This document shows, piece by piece, positions 22,661-34,400 of a stretch of DNA of 64,000 bases (the stretch's first letter is position 1; each line of letters opens with the position of its first letter). The DNA lies in contig QLIY01000133.1 in NCBI GenBank assembly GCA_003260075.1, positions 6,989 to 70,988 of the forward strand, in the 5' to 3' direction. Origin of the DNA: Phallusia mammillata. Taxonomy: Eukaryota; Chordata; Ascidiacea; Phlebobranchia; Ascidiidae. Position numbers and translations under genes: made by a program. The notes under the pieces were generated by a model that was given only the letters and a program-made list of their open reading frames with translations, made no database searches and was not told the DNA's origin.

Positions 22661-23869
22661 AATCCAGCTTGTGTCAAATTAATGAAAACGTATAGTACAC
22701 GTCTGCTATAAACCGTTGGGATCCGTTTTTTAGCCTAATCGCCCTGTGACTGTGAAAAAACATAAAGTTTACCAAAATATAAACACATTTCGTTTACAGT
22801 CTCCAAATGTCGAATCAAGAAAGTTTGTTTTTTTGCACACTGCTTGAAGCGATTAGGTAAGCGTTTATACACGTGTTTGGTATTTGGTAGTGCTACATTC
22901 CATGCACTATGGCGGCAAAGCAAACGCCCTTTTTTCTGCCTGTCTGAGAATTTAGGATGCACGTCAACTGATCGATGGCGCTTAGAGAAAAACAAAGTGC
23001 CATGTTGCCGTTAAAGGCCCAGAAGCAGACTTTGCTAAGCGTGTTTCGCGATCAACCATCTTAATTTAAATCATTTTTTGCAGCTTATGGTGGATAGATA
23101 CGAGGGCAAATGCATTTGTTGTGCGATTTTCTGGTTGCCTAAACATGTTTGTTCACTACAAATAGAGAAAGGTTATAACTGTACAGCAGTGTTTTAACAT
23201 TTTGACATACCCTAACTTATCCAAGTTAGTGACTTGTATCCAAGTTAGTGACTTGTATATCTTGTCAATATACACGATACTCGGACAGGTTTAGAATTGA
23301 AAATGACTGCAGTGTGTATAGTGAATATTCTACTGGGTTGTGTGATTGTTTTTCAAGCAGTAAACGCTGGACAGCCACTATTGACATAAAAGGCGGACCA
23401 ACTACCTGCTAAACGAGAACCGCGGAAAATATTGACTAAAGTCGCCGCACCGATATTCAGTCTTAAGGCCTGTGAGAGTAAATGTCAGGGCAGGTAGCGT
23501 ATCGGGGGATATAGAGTTGATACGTATAGTGGCTAAAATTGTAGTACAGTATTGTTTAAACATCTTTGCGTTGATGGTCACAACAACGAGTGTTGGAGCA
23601 TCTACATTGTGTTTACTTCATAAAAGCTCTCTGACGGTTTTGTTTTAGATCCGGTTTACTTTAGCGTTCTAAAATTCTGAATAAGATGACTTGAAAGTCA
23701 GTGTTTGTTTGTCAAAAAAATATGTAAAATTTAAATAGGAAAAGCAACTTTTTTTCGATTTGTTGTTTTGAATGGGCAGTTAGGTAATCAACATGATAAT
23801 CAAACAATTCATAGTTCTTGAAACTTTAACTAACATACAAGGGTAGTAGGTTATATTTACATGCGAGTT

Positions 23870-24070
23870 TTTTTAGCGGACCCGAAAGCCCGAAACACGT
23901 TCCTATTGCCCGATTTGTTTTTAACAAGACCTAAATTAGACCCGAAATATGGTGAAATTGCGGTACAAATTTTGTTCAGTGAGAAATCAGGCAAAAATAA
24001 AGCCCATTTTATTCAAGCCTATTCCTCAACCCGACTCAAAAAGCCCGGTCCGATTCTCATTTTAACATTG
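23870..24070. repeat. dispersed GACCCG/GCCCGA repeat, copy
   Basis: Contains GGACCCGAAAGCCCGAAA, AGACCCGAAAT, AACCCGACTC and AGCCCGGTCCGA. Its composition and word use match the other copies of this repeat, in this orientation. Confidence 0.45.
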
Positions 24071-24084
24071 GGGTTTGTCTTTTA

Positions 24085-24324
24085 GGCTATTCTTTCCTAA
24101 TTTCGAACAAAAATTTAAGCAACACATTACGCTCATTAACGTTACAGTGCACTTTACCACAGTGCGTGTGAAGAGGACGAATTGTAGTCGTTTTCAGCCC
24201 CCCCCCCGGCTATTCTTTCCTAATTTCGAACAAAAATTTAAGCAACACATTACGCACGGTCATTAACGTTACAGTTCACTTTACCACAGTGCGTGTGAAG
24301 AGGACGAATTGTAGTCGTTTTCAA
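24085..24324. repeat. duplicated flanks around a 10-base gap
   Basis: The segment 24085-24197 recurs almost exactly at 24208-24324, split by 10 C (24198-24207). One copy has a 4-base insertion (ACGG). This fits two unmerged overlapping contig ends. Confidence 0.8.
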
Positions 24325-25498
24325 CATCGTGAAATGTAGCATACAACAGTTTAACATTTCTAAATTTATTACAGTTTTTGGTAAACACTTTTAGGTCGTG
24401 CGTTTGGTCTTGGTGTCAGAAATTTATAACCTTGAAGTGGCTGCATTTACAGTAGGTGGGTTTGAAATGGAATTCGAAAGTACAAGCCCTAAACCGATTT
24501 AAAACAAAGCCCGAGGTAGGCCTGAAACTTTCAGGCTGAAAGTCAGGTTGCGACACAAATGGGGCCTATAGTGTGAAGTCAGATTTGAATCAAGACCGTT
24601 TTAGTGAAACTTAGGCCCAAACCCGACCTGAAAAGTGCGACCTCGCTTACAACTATGGCCAATTCAGCGTAACAAATGTGTACCACTACTGGGCCTTTAT
24701 TTTTGAAATCTTATATCGTTTCACGTCGAAATGCCCCTTTAGAGCAGTTTCAGAAGAATATGCAACATTCTATTTTAATGAGTTAAGTCGAATTAATTTG
24801 CCTCGGTGAAAGAAATTGTAGCAGTACAAATTTATAACAGGCATATATGTGACTGTTCGTAGAGCTTTACGTGGTATATAACGGGTTAATCGATGGAAAT
24901 AAACGTATTTCCAATGATACGTGGCACCTCCCTGTGGACAACTAACCTTCTGGTGGTCCCAATGCAATCATCTGGCAGTCGCATGCAATCTTCATGTGTA
25001 GCATTCAACGTTTTAACTCAATTAATGTGTATGTCAAAGCTAACGTCTTTTCCCACTGGGTAATCAGTCAACCGGCGTTTACGAACAAGATTGAGCAACT
25101 GACAAACTCGTCAGCAGGTTGCAGATTAATTTTGTTTTACATTTCGATGGCTGAATGACAGGTGTCGAAAACATAGTGCATTACTTCTGCTGGGGTAACG
25201 CAATGCGATTACTGATACTATTTTTTATCTGTAACGCCGTTATTACGGACTTGCATTTTCAATCAGTGCGTATACTGTCATTGGTTTATATATCAAAACT
25301 TCTTTATTAGCATAGAGCTATCGTTGCAAAAGATGATAAAAATATCACATTCAAATCAGATTTACTACAGTCTCTCCGACAAAAACTTCGTGAAAATAAT
25401 TGATTTAGCCAAGTAAGAAAACGTTTTAATTCTAGGTTTTGTTTCAGCTGTTTAAAGTGTTACTGGATAATATTAACTAAACCTGACTGTTAATTCCT
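24325..25498. other. intergenic, upstream of the LDLa receptor gene
   Basis: AT-rich, with one GCCCGA-type repeat copy at 24480-24660. The promoter of the receptor gene should lie in the right part; no core element was recognised. Confidence 0.5.
24480..24660. repeat. dispersed GCCCGA/GACCTG repeat, copy
   Basis: Blocks AGCCCTAAACCGA, AAGCCCGAGG, TAGGCCTGAAA and AGGCCCAAACCCGACC resemble the other copies near 22464, 23870, 31670, 36829 and 37060. Confidence 0.4.
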
Positions 25499-28400
25499 AT
25501 GATTTCAAGCATGCGTTCTACCTGGATGATTGGATGGATGTTATTACCGATTATTACTGTTATCGGAAAGAACACAAGCATTAGTACATCGTCGAACCCT
25601 GGTAAGTAAAAGATTACATTTTTCTATTTTCACATTTTTAGCGCAATATTATACTTTTAGGATTTTTTTCGATAAAACTAATGAGGCAGATTATAAAACG
25701 TAGTTTTAAGGCCACAAGTCAGATTCTAACTTGACGTGTGTAGTGTGCGTTCGATTTAAATTGTAACCATGGAAACTTTTATCAAGGTTTTGATTTTGTG
25801 ATACAACATTTCGAAAAGGCAACTGTGTTGTTTGTTTCGCTGGAAATAAACGAGCCATTGAACTAGAAAAACGTGGTGTTGTAACTAAAAACAAACAGGC
25901 CTTGAAATCAAACACATTCACGCAATTACTTCAACATTTTGGCTAAGCTGTTGTCACTACTTGTCATTACGTGTAATATATTGATGACAAGCCAACGCTG
26001 CGTATTTGAGTGGAAAACGTCGATGGATCTAGTGATTAAATCTCGTTGAAAGGCAAAAGCAAATTTATGAAATGATATACTGACCACAAAAGGTCAACCA
26101 GTCCGACTTTTTAAAGTCTAAACCAGAAACCAGAAGGGCACTTTACCAGGTCCAACTGGTGTGGTTTCCAATGGTAGCCCTTCCCTTTTCCTGTTGATAA
26201 AAAACAAAGACTTTTTCCAGTTTAGTGTCCCACCGCAATAGCGCAATGTGTGCTGTTGTTTGATAATCGACAAGCACGTAAATCAATTGCCGAACATTTT
26301 TATCAGTTTGTTGAATAAGCAAATACCAATGAGCTATTATAAGCCGTTGACAAACAAATACAATTCTTTCGATCTCCTACAAGGAGGCTGGCGTTTCTAC
26401 ACACAATAAGATAGCTTGGATTAACAGAAGACAAATGGACAACATCGATACATTGATTCCGTCGTACGTATTGGAACGATGTTATCTTATTATTAATCGC
26501 AGTTACTTTTGCGCTACGTTAGGCCCTTGATGAGTTAAACACGCTCCAGTGCTAACGAAATAAAGAGTCTTAACATAATGCTCATAAAGCCAATCTTTGA
26601 CATATGGTCATCGCTAAATCGTGCAAAAAAATTTTTTTTACCGATCGTTTGACGGGAATGTGACATTTTTTAAACCAATGGCTTTTGTTAAGTTGATTAT
26701 ATTTTCACATCGACTCGACAAGATTGTTAACGTCCAAAGAACAACGAAATGTAATTTATATCTGAGAAGGTTTATTTTGCCCTTCGCCAAAAGCTTAACG
26801 GATTTATGTGCTGATAGAGTGATGAGTGAATCCCCCCCCCCCATTTTTATCAGTTTGTTGAATAAGCAAATACCAATGAGCTATTATAATCCGTTGACAA
26901 ACAAATACAATTCTTTATATCTCCTACAAGGAGGTTGGCGTTTCTGCACACAATAAGATAGCTTGTATTAACAGAAGACAAATGGACAATATCGATTCAT
27001 TGATTCCGTCGTACGTATTGGAACGATGTTATCTTATTATTAATCGCAGTTACTTTTGCGCTGCGTTAGGCCCTTGATGAGTTAAACACGCTCCAGTGCT
27101 AATGAAATATGTGATTTTAAGAGTCTTAACATAATGCTCATAAAGCCCATCTTTGACATGCTTGATTATGGGCTCAATATGGTCATCGCTAAATCGTGCA
27201 AAAATAGTTTTTACCGATCTTTTGTTGGTTATATTTTCACATCGACTGGACAACAGTCTCCTGTTAACGTCCAAAGAAACGAACAACGAAATGCGTTTTA
27301 TATCTGAGAAGGTTAATTTTGCCCTTCGTCAAAAGCTTAACGGATTTATGTGCTGATAGAGTGATGAGTGAAGCTTATGTTTTTCGAGCATAGAAATAAA
27401 GTGACAGAATCCAACATACAAAGATCGAAAGAGAAATTAGATTGTGGTGGAAAACCTAACACTTGATTTTACTATGAAATGTTCAAAAACATCAATGTTT
27501 CACTAAGTAGTGGCCAAACGCGTTTTTTTATACACAATTATTCAATATTTAAGCCTATGGGAATAAGCATGCAGTGGTAACCAGTTCATTCCCGCCATCT
27601 ATATCACGTGGTGGGTTTACGTGACCGAGGCAGGCAGAAGAGGAAGGTGTTGTTACGGGAAACAAGAACAAGTTCCTCCCGTTTACTGGGAATACTGCGG
27701 GCGAGCGTTCAGCACAATTAACGATAAATTTGGGTTCTTCTTTTCCTAAACCGGTTAACAAGTGGAAGAATTCAAATGCATGTAACAGTTTTGTCTGCCA
27801 GGGCGTTCGATTGTAAACGTTGCTTTTTTATTTGAATCTGTTAACATTGTTAGTGTGACGCGAAATCGTTTATGTGGATAAAAATCAATTGTTTTGTAAC
27901 CCTATGGTTTGGGGGAAACGATATAATGCCTTGCACTAAACAACAAAACACCTATAATACTACTCACTTTGCAAACTAATTCTGTTTTTGAACTTGTTTA
28001 AACCCAACCAACAAACGATATTCATTTAATCGGACCGGTGGTCCATGACCCAAAACAAGTTGAGAGCCAATGACATGCAAGCAAAAATTATGCTTTTTGC
28101 TACTATAATAACGGCTTGTTTAATTCTATGTCAGGTGTTTCAAAGGTGGCGTTTGGAAACAGTAAATGACTATAGGTGGCAAGATATAGCAAGATATCGA
28201 GATATATCGGTGTTTAAATAAGTGGCCTGCAATTTGCGGCATCAAAGGTCATAAATCTTTAACAGAAAAAGGTCAATTTCGAGATTGATAAAATAAAACA
28301 GGCATTTAACTAAACAATTCGCCATTTGTTGGCTATTTAATTCCAACATACTTTCGTAGGGGAATTGTTAAGACGCGTGACACTTCAAAAACCAATTGTG

Positions 28401-31400
28401 ACGTCATAGACCTCCCTGGCACTTTATTCACGTTTTTTATACATTCTTGAGTCACCCCTCTTTTTAATTGATATGCTTAAGACTGGGACTGATTGAAATC
28501 TCACAAGGGTATTGAATTGCCGCAACAGGAAAAGCCTTTTATGGTGAGCATGAGGCGTATCGTAAGGGCGTTCAGTGCACAACGAGGGTTTACATTTTGC
28601 CCACTTAGGAATACTGTATGCGACCATGGGTAAATTTTTGAGCAAACAAATTGCGTAATTAGGCAAATCATAACCACGCCAACTTCAATCTGAACAAAGA
28701 CTTTGCTTTTTGAAACGCGACGACGTGCGTTGTTGTGGTAAGCTCAAGAAAAAAACACATCATTTTTTATTCAGTAAACTGTTTGGTTAATCAGAAACAT
28801 AAAACATAGGATCCTGCACAGATGGCGACAAAAGTGATTGTTGAAATGTCTAGCAGTTATGTTGCTGATTAAATTGATATTCAAGTCCGTGTCTAGTGTT
28901 TCTAAACTGTTTGTTGTTTGTTAAAACAATAACGTAAATTTACGCATTGTTAACAATATAGGCATAACATCTAAAACCTCTATAACAAACTAGTTTTAAA
29001 TAAAGAGTCCTGCCAGACTGTTGGGGCAAAAAAACTGTGTTTCACAACTTCCATATGGTAAACTTATTGCCAAAGTAACAAACGGTAGGGCAAAAACAAA
29101 ATGAAATACATTTTTAAATATTTCGTTTACACCCCGTTATTATTACCTTACACGCGGTCGATCACCTTTGAAACTGATTGTTCAAATATTTTTTTTTCTG
29201 TTTAAATATTCTCAAGGGAAATATTTACCCTCCATCGATAAATCTATTACCAAATAACATCCTAAAGATCCATACTCATATAGGCTTCTTAGTTTAATTT
29301 ATTTGGAATCAATATGGCTTAATTAGGAAGAGCGAGTCAAATAATGACGACATAATCGGGATGATGGTGACGTCATTGCCACGTATACGTCACGCATTGT
29401 GACAAAACACATTTTAGCTCACAACATTTTGTAGATAAAACATGTAATCTGCGTGCTACGTAGTAAGTGTATAGCTTTTCTATATAGACCAACAAGGTCC
29501 CTAAAAACAGCTATTGAAACACGAATAAGATAAATTTAAATGACTTGCTTCTTGCTTATATTTTATTTCGTATATCTACCGTGAAAACTATTAAATAACA
29601 AAAATTTTAATTTCAGCTGGCAGCAGAAGGAATTAAGAAAATCCCACTGCTTAAAAGAGTTCATACAAATTCCCCTTGCATAATTCATGCTTACAGTAAA
29701 CAAAAAGAAGAAATTAAAATTACAGACAGGCATCATAGAATACAGAACTAGTAAAAAAACAATATTTATGCCAACATATATTATTTTTATGGTTGCTTGT
29801 TGTGTTGTTGCTAACGTAAGACACTGATAATACGACATGGGTTGTTACCGAGAAGTCAAAAAACAATATGTCGACTTTCTAGTCCTTTTATTGTAATGAG
29901 CAAAATGTGTGTTTGTGCTCCGGCCAAAATGTGTTTCTCAAGTTTAAGCGTTCAATAACCGTTAAAGTGACGTCGCTTGTTGCTTGTCAGTTATTATTAG
30001 GCATGAAAAATTTACAAGCGACAACCTTGCTGTGCTGTCACATGTCAAGTCAAAGCAACAACAAAATTTAAACTATGTGTTTTTGTTCTAACTCACTTTT
30101 CTCAATATTTCTAGACACAGATTTTTCTCACTTGGCATAAATTTCGCGGAATCGACTAAATTTTTAGTAATGATAATGAGGTAAAAAATGGGGTGGACCC
30201 CCCCCCCCGCGTTCAATAACCGTTAAAGTGACGTCGCTTGTTGCTTGTCAGTTATTGTTAGGCATGAAAAATTTACAAGCGACAAACCTCGCTGTACCTC
30301 AACTCGTTTATATATGCTGTCACATGTCAAGTCAAAGCAACAACAAACTTTAAACTATGTGTTTTTGTTCTAACTCACTTTTCTCAATATTTCTAGACTC
30401 AGATTTTTCTTACTTGGCATAAATTTCGCGGAATTTTTCGTAATGATAATGAGGTAAAAATGGGGTGGAATCGAAACCTTGTACGAACTCTATTGAATAC
30501 GTGGACTCGGTGTTCAATAACTATGCACAAAGAATATGAAATTTTTCTTTTACTAGATTGTTTCATAAAAGCTTACATTTAAAGATACACAACCGTCGCC
30601 GACACCTTCCTCAATGCCTTTATTCACTACTTCTAATGTTACAATCTGTGGTTCGGATTACTTTCAATGTTGGGATACAACTTGTCTTCCACGTGAGAAG
30701 TTCCCCCCCCCCCTCATAAAAGCTTACATTTAAAGATACACAACCGTCGCCGACACCTTCCCCAATGCCTTTATTCACTACTTCTAATGTTACAATCTGT
30801 GGTCCGGATAACTTTCAATGTTGGGATACAACTTGTCTTCCACGTGAGAAGTTTTGTGATGGATTCAATGATTGCCCTGATGGTTCCGATGAAGTTGAGT
30901 TTATCAGCTTGGAGAACGTTGTGACTGTGCCTTGTATGCCTCTCTGGCAAACTGGCCCACCCAGGTATAATGTGTTTTGGAAAGTTTCACTTTTAAGTGA
31001 GGTTAATAAAGGGTAACCGAAGTGCTATGGTTACATAACAGGAAAAAAATCTTCATATTAAAATACAATAAATAAAAACTTTGACAACTTAAACCATTAG
31101 ATCCCATCAGGGGGGTTCCTACTTTTATTTTATTTTTCTTGGATTAAAACAGCTAAAATTAAGATTTTTGCTCTTTACACTTCTACTGTACCCACGACAT
31201 AAATATCCAATTAAAAAAGGCTTCTAATAATTTTATGCAGATCAATACACTGAAAAGGGTTAAAAGACACTTAGCTGAAAAGAGGATGAAAATCAAACCA
31301 TTTTAAAATTTGTGCACACAAATTATCACGCAACCATTTTTTCCAACATTAGGTTTAATAAAAACGGCTAAATCGATTATGTTGAGATTTTTTCGCCTTT

Positions 31401-34400
31401 TTATCAGCAATTGCATTTACTACCAAGAGACTTTTACTTTAGGTTTTGCTTGCTGTGGAACAACAACTGGGTGTGTGATGGTCAGAGCCACTGCATCGAA
31501 GACAGGGACGAAGTTTGTGCAAACCAATGCCCCGGTTTACCTGAAACTTATGTTTGTAACGGATACCCCAATTGCCCAGGTAGTATTTTTGCACCACTAC
31601 ACTAAAACCAATTGTTCACAAGTGCGTACATGTTGGTTAAACATCCCTGGACACAAATGATGCTGAGCGTAAAGTCAGGCCCAAATCAAACCCGGTTTAT
31701 TGAAACTCAAGTCCGAATTCGACCCGAGTTACAACTCTACAAATCCGACCCGACTAGAAACTCATTCTCATTCAAAAGTCATTGCAGGGATATGATAAGT
31801 TTGCATGCTCTTCCGGGTTGGGTGACACTAAAACACTGAATATTGCGGAATGTCGCGGAAACCGCTAAATATCGGGTAAATTGCTGACGGTTAGTGCTAT
31901 TGGGGTTGGGTTGAGGTTTTATAATAGTATATGATTCAAAAAATGTCCCTGTCTAAAACTTATTCAGCTATTTCCTGACATTAGGCAAAAATGCTATTGC
32001 GGGATATTGCGGGACGTCGCGGGTTATGGCGGGACGTCGCGGGAGATGGCGGGACGTCTCAGGCGCGGAATGTATTCAGCGGAATTTTTTTCATGATTTT
32101 CTATAATAAAACCTTATCGCAACCTTAGTAGCTCTAACCGTCAGCAATTTAACCCGATATTCAGCGGTTTTCACGACGTCCCGCCATCTCCCGCGACGTC
32201 CCGCAATGTCCCGCAACATTCAGCGTTTTACTGTCACCCTACGGGTTCGGTTTGAAAAATTGTTTTAATTGGGTCAACATTAGCATTCAATAGGACAGTT
32301 TTGATCAACAGAGATGTTTTTGTTGGCAAGCTAGTACTTTTTGTTTCATGTAATTCAAACCCATTACGCTTCGAGTAAAAAACCAATTGTCTCGAAATGT
32401 TTTTATATAAGTCATGCAGCTGAAACTTTTTGTTACTATCGGCAGAGAAAAAAAACACAAAAACGTAGGCAGACGAGCATTTGAAAAGAATAGCACTTAT
32501 CAGGCAGCGATCGGTTAATTTAAGAGCTGTCCATTTTGCTTCATGCGTCGGGAGTGTCTCATTATTAAAAGTCAAAATATTTTGTGAGCTCTTTACTGAA
32601 TTCACTGTGTCATGAAAAAAGAAAAGTTTAGTCGGCGGGGGGGGGGCTCAGGCGCGGAATGTATTCAGCGGAATTTTTTTCATGATTTTCTATAATAAAA
32701 CCTTATCGCAACCTTAGTAGCTCTAACCGTCAGCAATTTAACCCGATATTCAGCGGTTTTCACGACGTCCCGCCATCTCCCGCGACGTCCCGCAATGTCC
32801 CGCAACATTCAGCGTTTTACTGTCACCCTACGGGTTCGGTTTGAAAAATTGTTTTAATTGGGTCAACATTAGCATTCAATACGACAGTTTTGATCAACAG
32901 AGATGTTTTTGTTGGCAAGCTAGTACTTTTTGTTTCATGTAATTCAAACCCATTACGCTTCGAGTAAAAAACCAATTGTCTCGAAATGTTTTTATATAAG
33001 TCATGCAGCTGAAACTTTTTGTTACTATCGGCAGAGAAAAAAAACACAAAAACGTAGGCAGACGAGCATTTGAAAAGAATAGCACTTATCAGGCAGCGAT
33101 CGGTTAATTTAAGAGCTGTCCATTTTGCTTCATGCGTCGGGAGTGTCTCATTATTCAAAGTCACAATATTTTGTAACCTCTTTACTGAATTCACTGTGTC
33201 ATGAAAAAAGAAAAGTTTAGTCGGCGTTTTCACTTATACTTCTCAAAGTGTAACAATATAACCATCGACATGTTGAGACACCTAGCGGTAATAACCAAGT
33301 ACTACAAATTAATTACTAGATGGCAGTGATGAGCTGAATTGCACGGCGTTTTCCTGTGGGTCCGACACGAACATTACTGTGTATGAGGGTCAGTTGTGTG
33401 ACGGAATAATGACCTGCCCAGATGGAAGGGATGAATGCATGTCCAGTTGTAACGATTGTTTTTGCGATGGGGTAAGTTACAAACACTTCTGAGGTTAGGT
33501 AATTGCACTTTTGTTTAAAATTTCATTTTACTGGTGTGAACATATTGGCTTAGAGATATGGGATAATGTTGATTACGTAAATTGGGCAGTTGGTACAGAA
33601 AAGTTTAACTTAAAGAGTGTACTTGGTCGTAAAATGCGGATAAAACAACTGTTGGTCCATAAAGAGCAAGAACATTGTTACATACATACTGTTTGCTTCC
33701 AAAGCATTTTTGCTGCAATTAGTTTTTATTACACAAATATGCAACAAAAATACAGTCTACAGATTTTTAGACCTTCAAATTTTTAGTTACAAATACCACT
33801 AGCAGTACAAAAGGGTAAAAAATATTTACACTCTAGTAATTTACAATTGCTTGAATTGTATTCAGATTTACGACATATGCGCAAACGGTGAGATTTGCCA
33901 GGTTGCAGACATTTTCTGCAGATTTTGCGCTGACAAGTCCTCCATTTTCCCGTACGACAAGGTATTGTGACAATTTTTCTAAAGTGATGCACAAAAGAAT
34001 TCCAGTTCCCAAATCAGTGGTTTTTAATCGGTGTGAAATTGTGTACTTTCGAAAGGAAATTGTATACGAATACAATAATTGTTCTTTTAAGTTTTGGTTG
34101 AAAACGTTAGTCATAAATCTGCTCGAAATTCGAACATGGTGATTGCCTTTAGTGGGAAACTATACTAAAAGGGGGGGGGGCGAATACAATAATTGTTCTT
34201 TGAAGTTTTGGTTGAAAACGTTAGTCATAAATCTGTTCGAAATTCGAACATGGTGATTGCCTTTAGTGGGAAACTATACTAAAAAGATTAATAACCACTG
34301 ACCTTGGGAATGTTTAGGTTTATTTACTACAAGTTTAAGATAAACTTTTCTTTGACTGAGAAAAAACAATAAGGCAATATTCCCAAAATACCGTAAAGGT

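Larger units (their letters stand above)
18619..24084. other. 5.5 kb without a recognisable gene
   Basis: AT-rich sequence. The only long ORF (19791-20195, minus, 134 codons) shows no motif, signal peptide or repeat and is probably chance. There is a CCCGCGGGCC ... GGCCCGCGG fragment near 18995-19055 that looks like a hAT-type element remnant, a 16-bp perfect palindrome AGTGTGTGCACACACT at 19716-19731, a 20-bp tandem doublet near 23219-23258, and two copies of the GGGTC/GCCCGA repeat. Confidence 0.5.
25602..30735 (+). other. intron 1 of the LDLa receptor
   Basis: A 5.1-kb intron from GTAAGT to the acceptor ending TTTAAAG. It contains three gap-with-duplication sites (near 26832, 30198, 30703) and no further convincing exon. 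Two TGACGTCA octamers lie at 28399 and 29368. Its true length is overstated by the duplicated flanks. Confidence 0.7.

Noticed and set aside
32234-33233. Two similar minus-strand ORFs of 123 and 136 codons, as a gene pair
   Set aside because: They are the two copies of one duplicated gap flank, and no protein motif is present.
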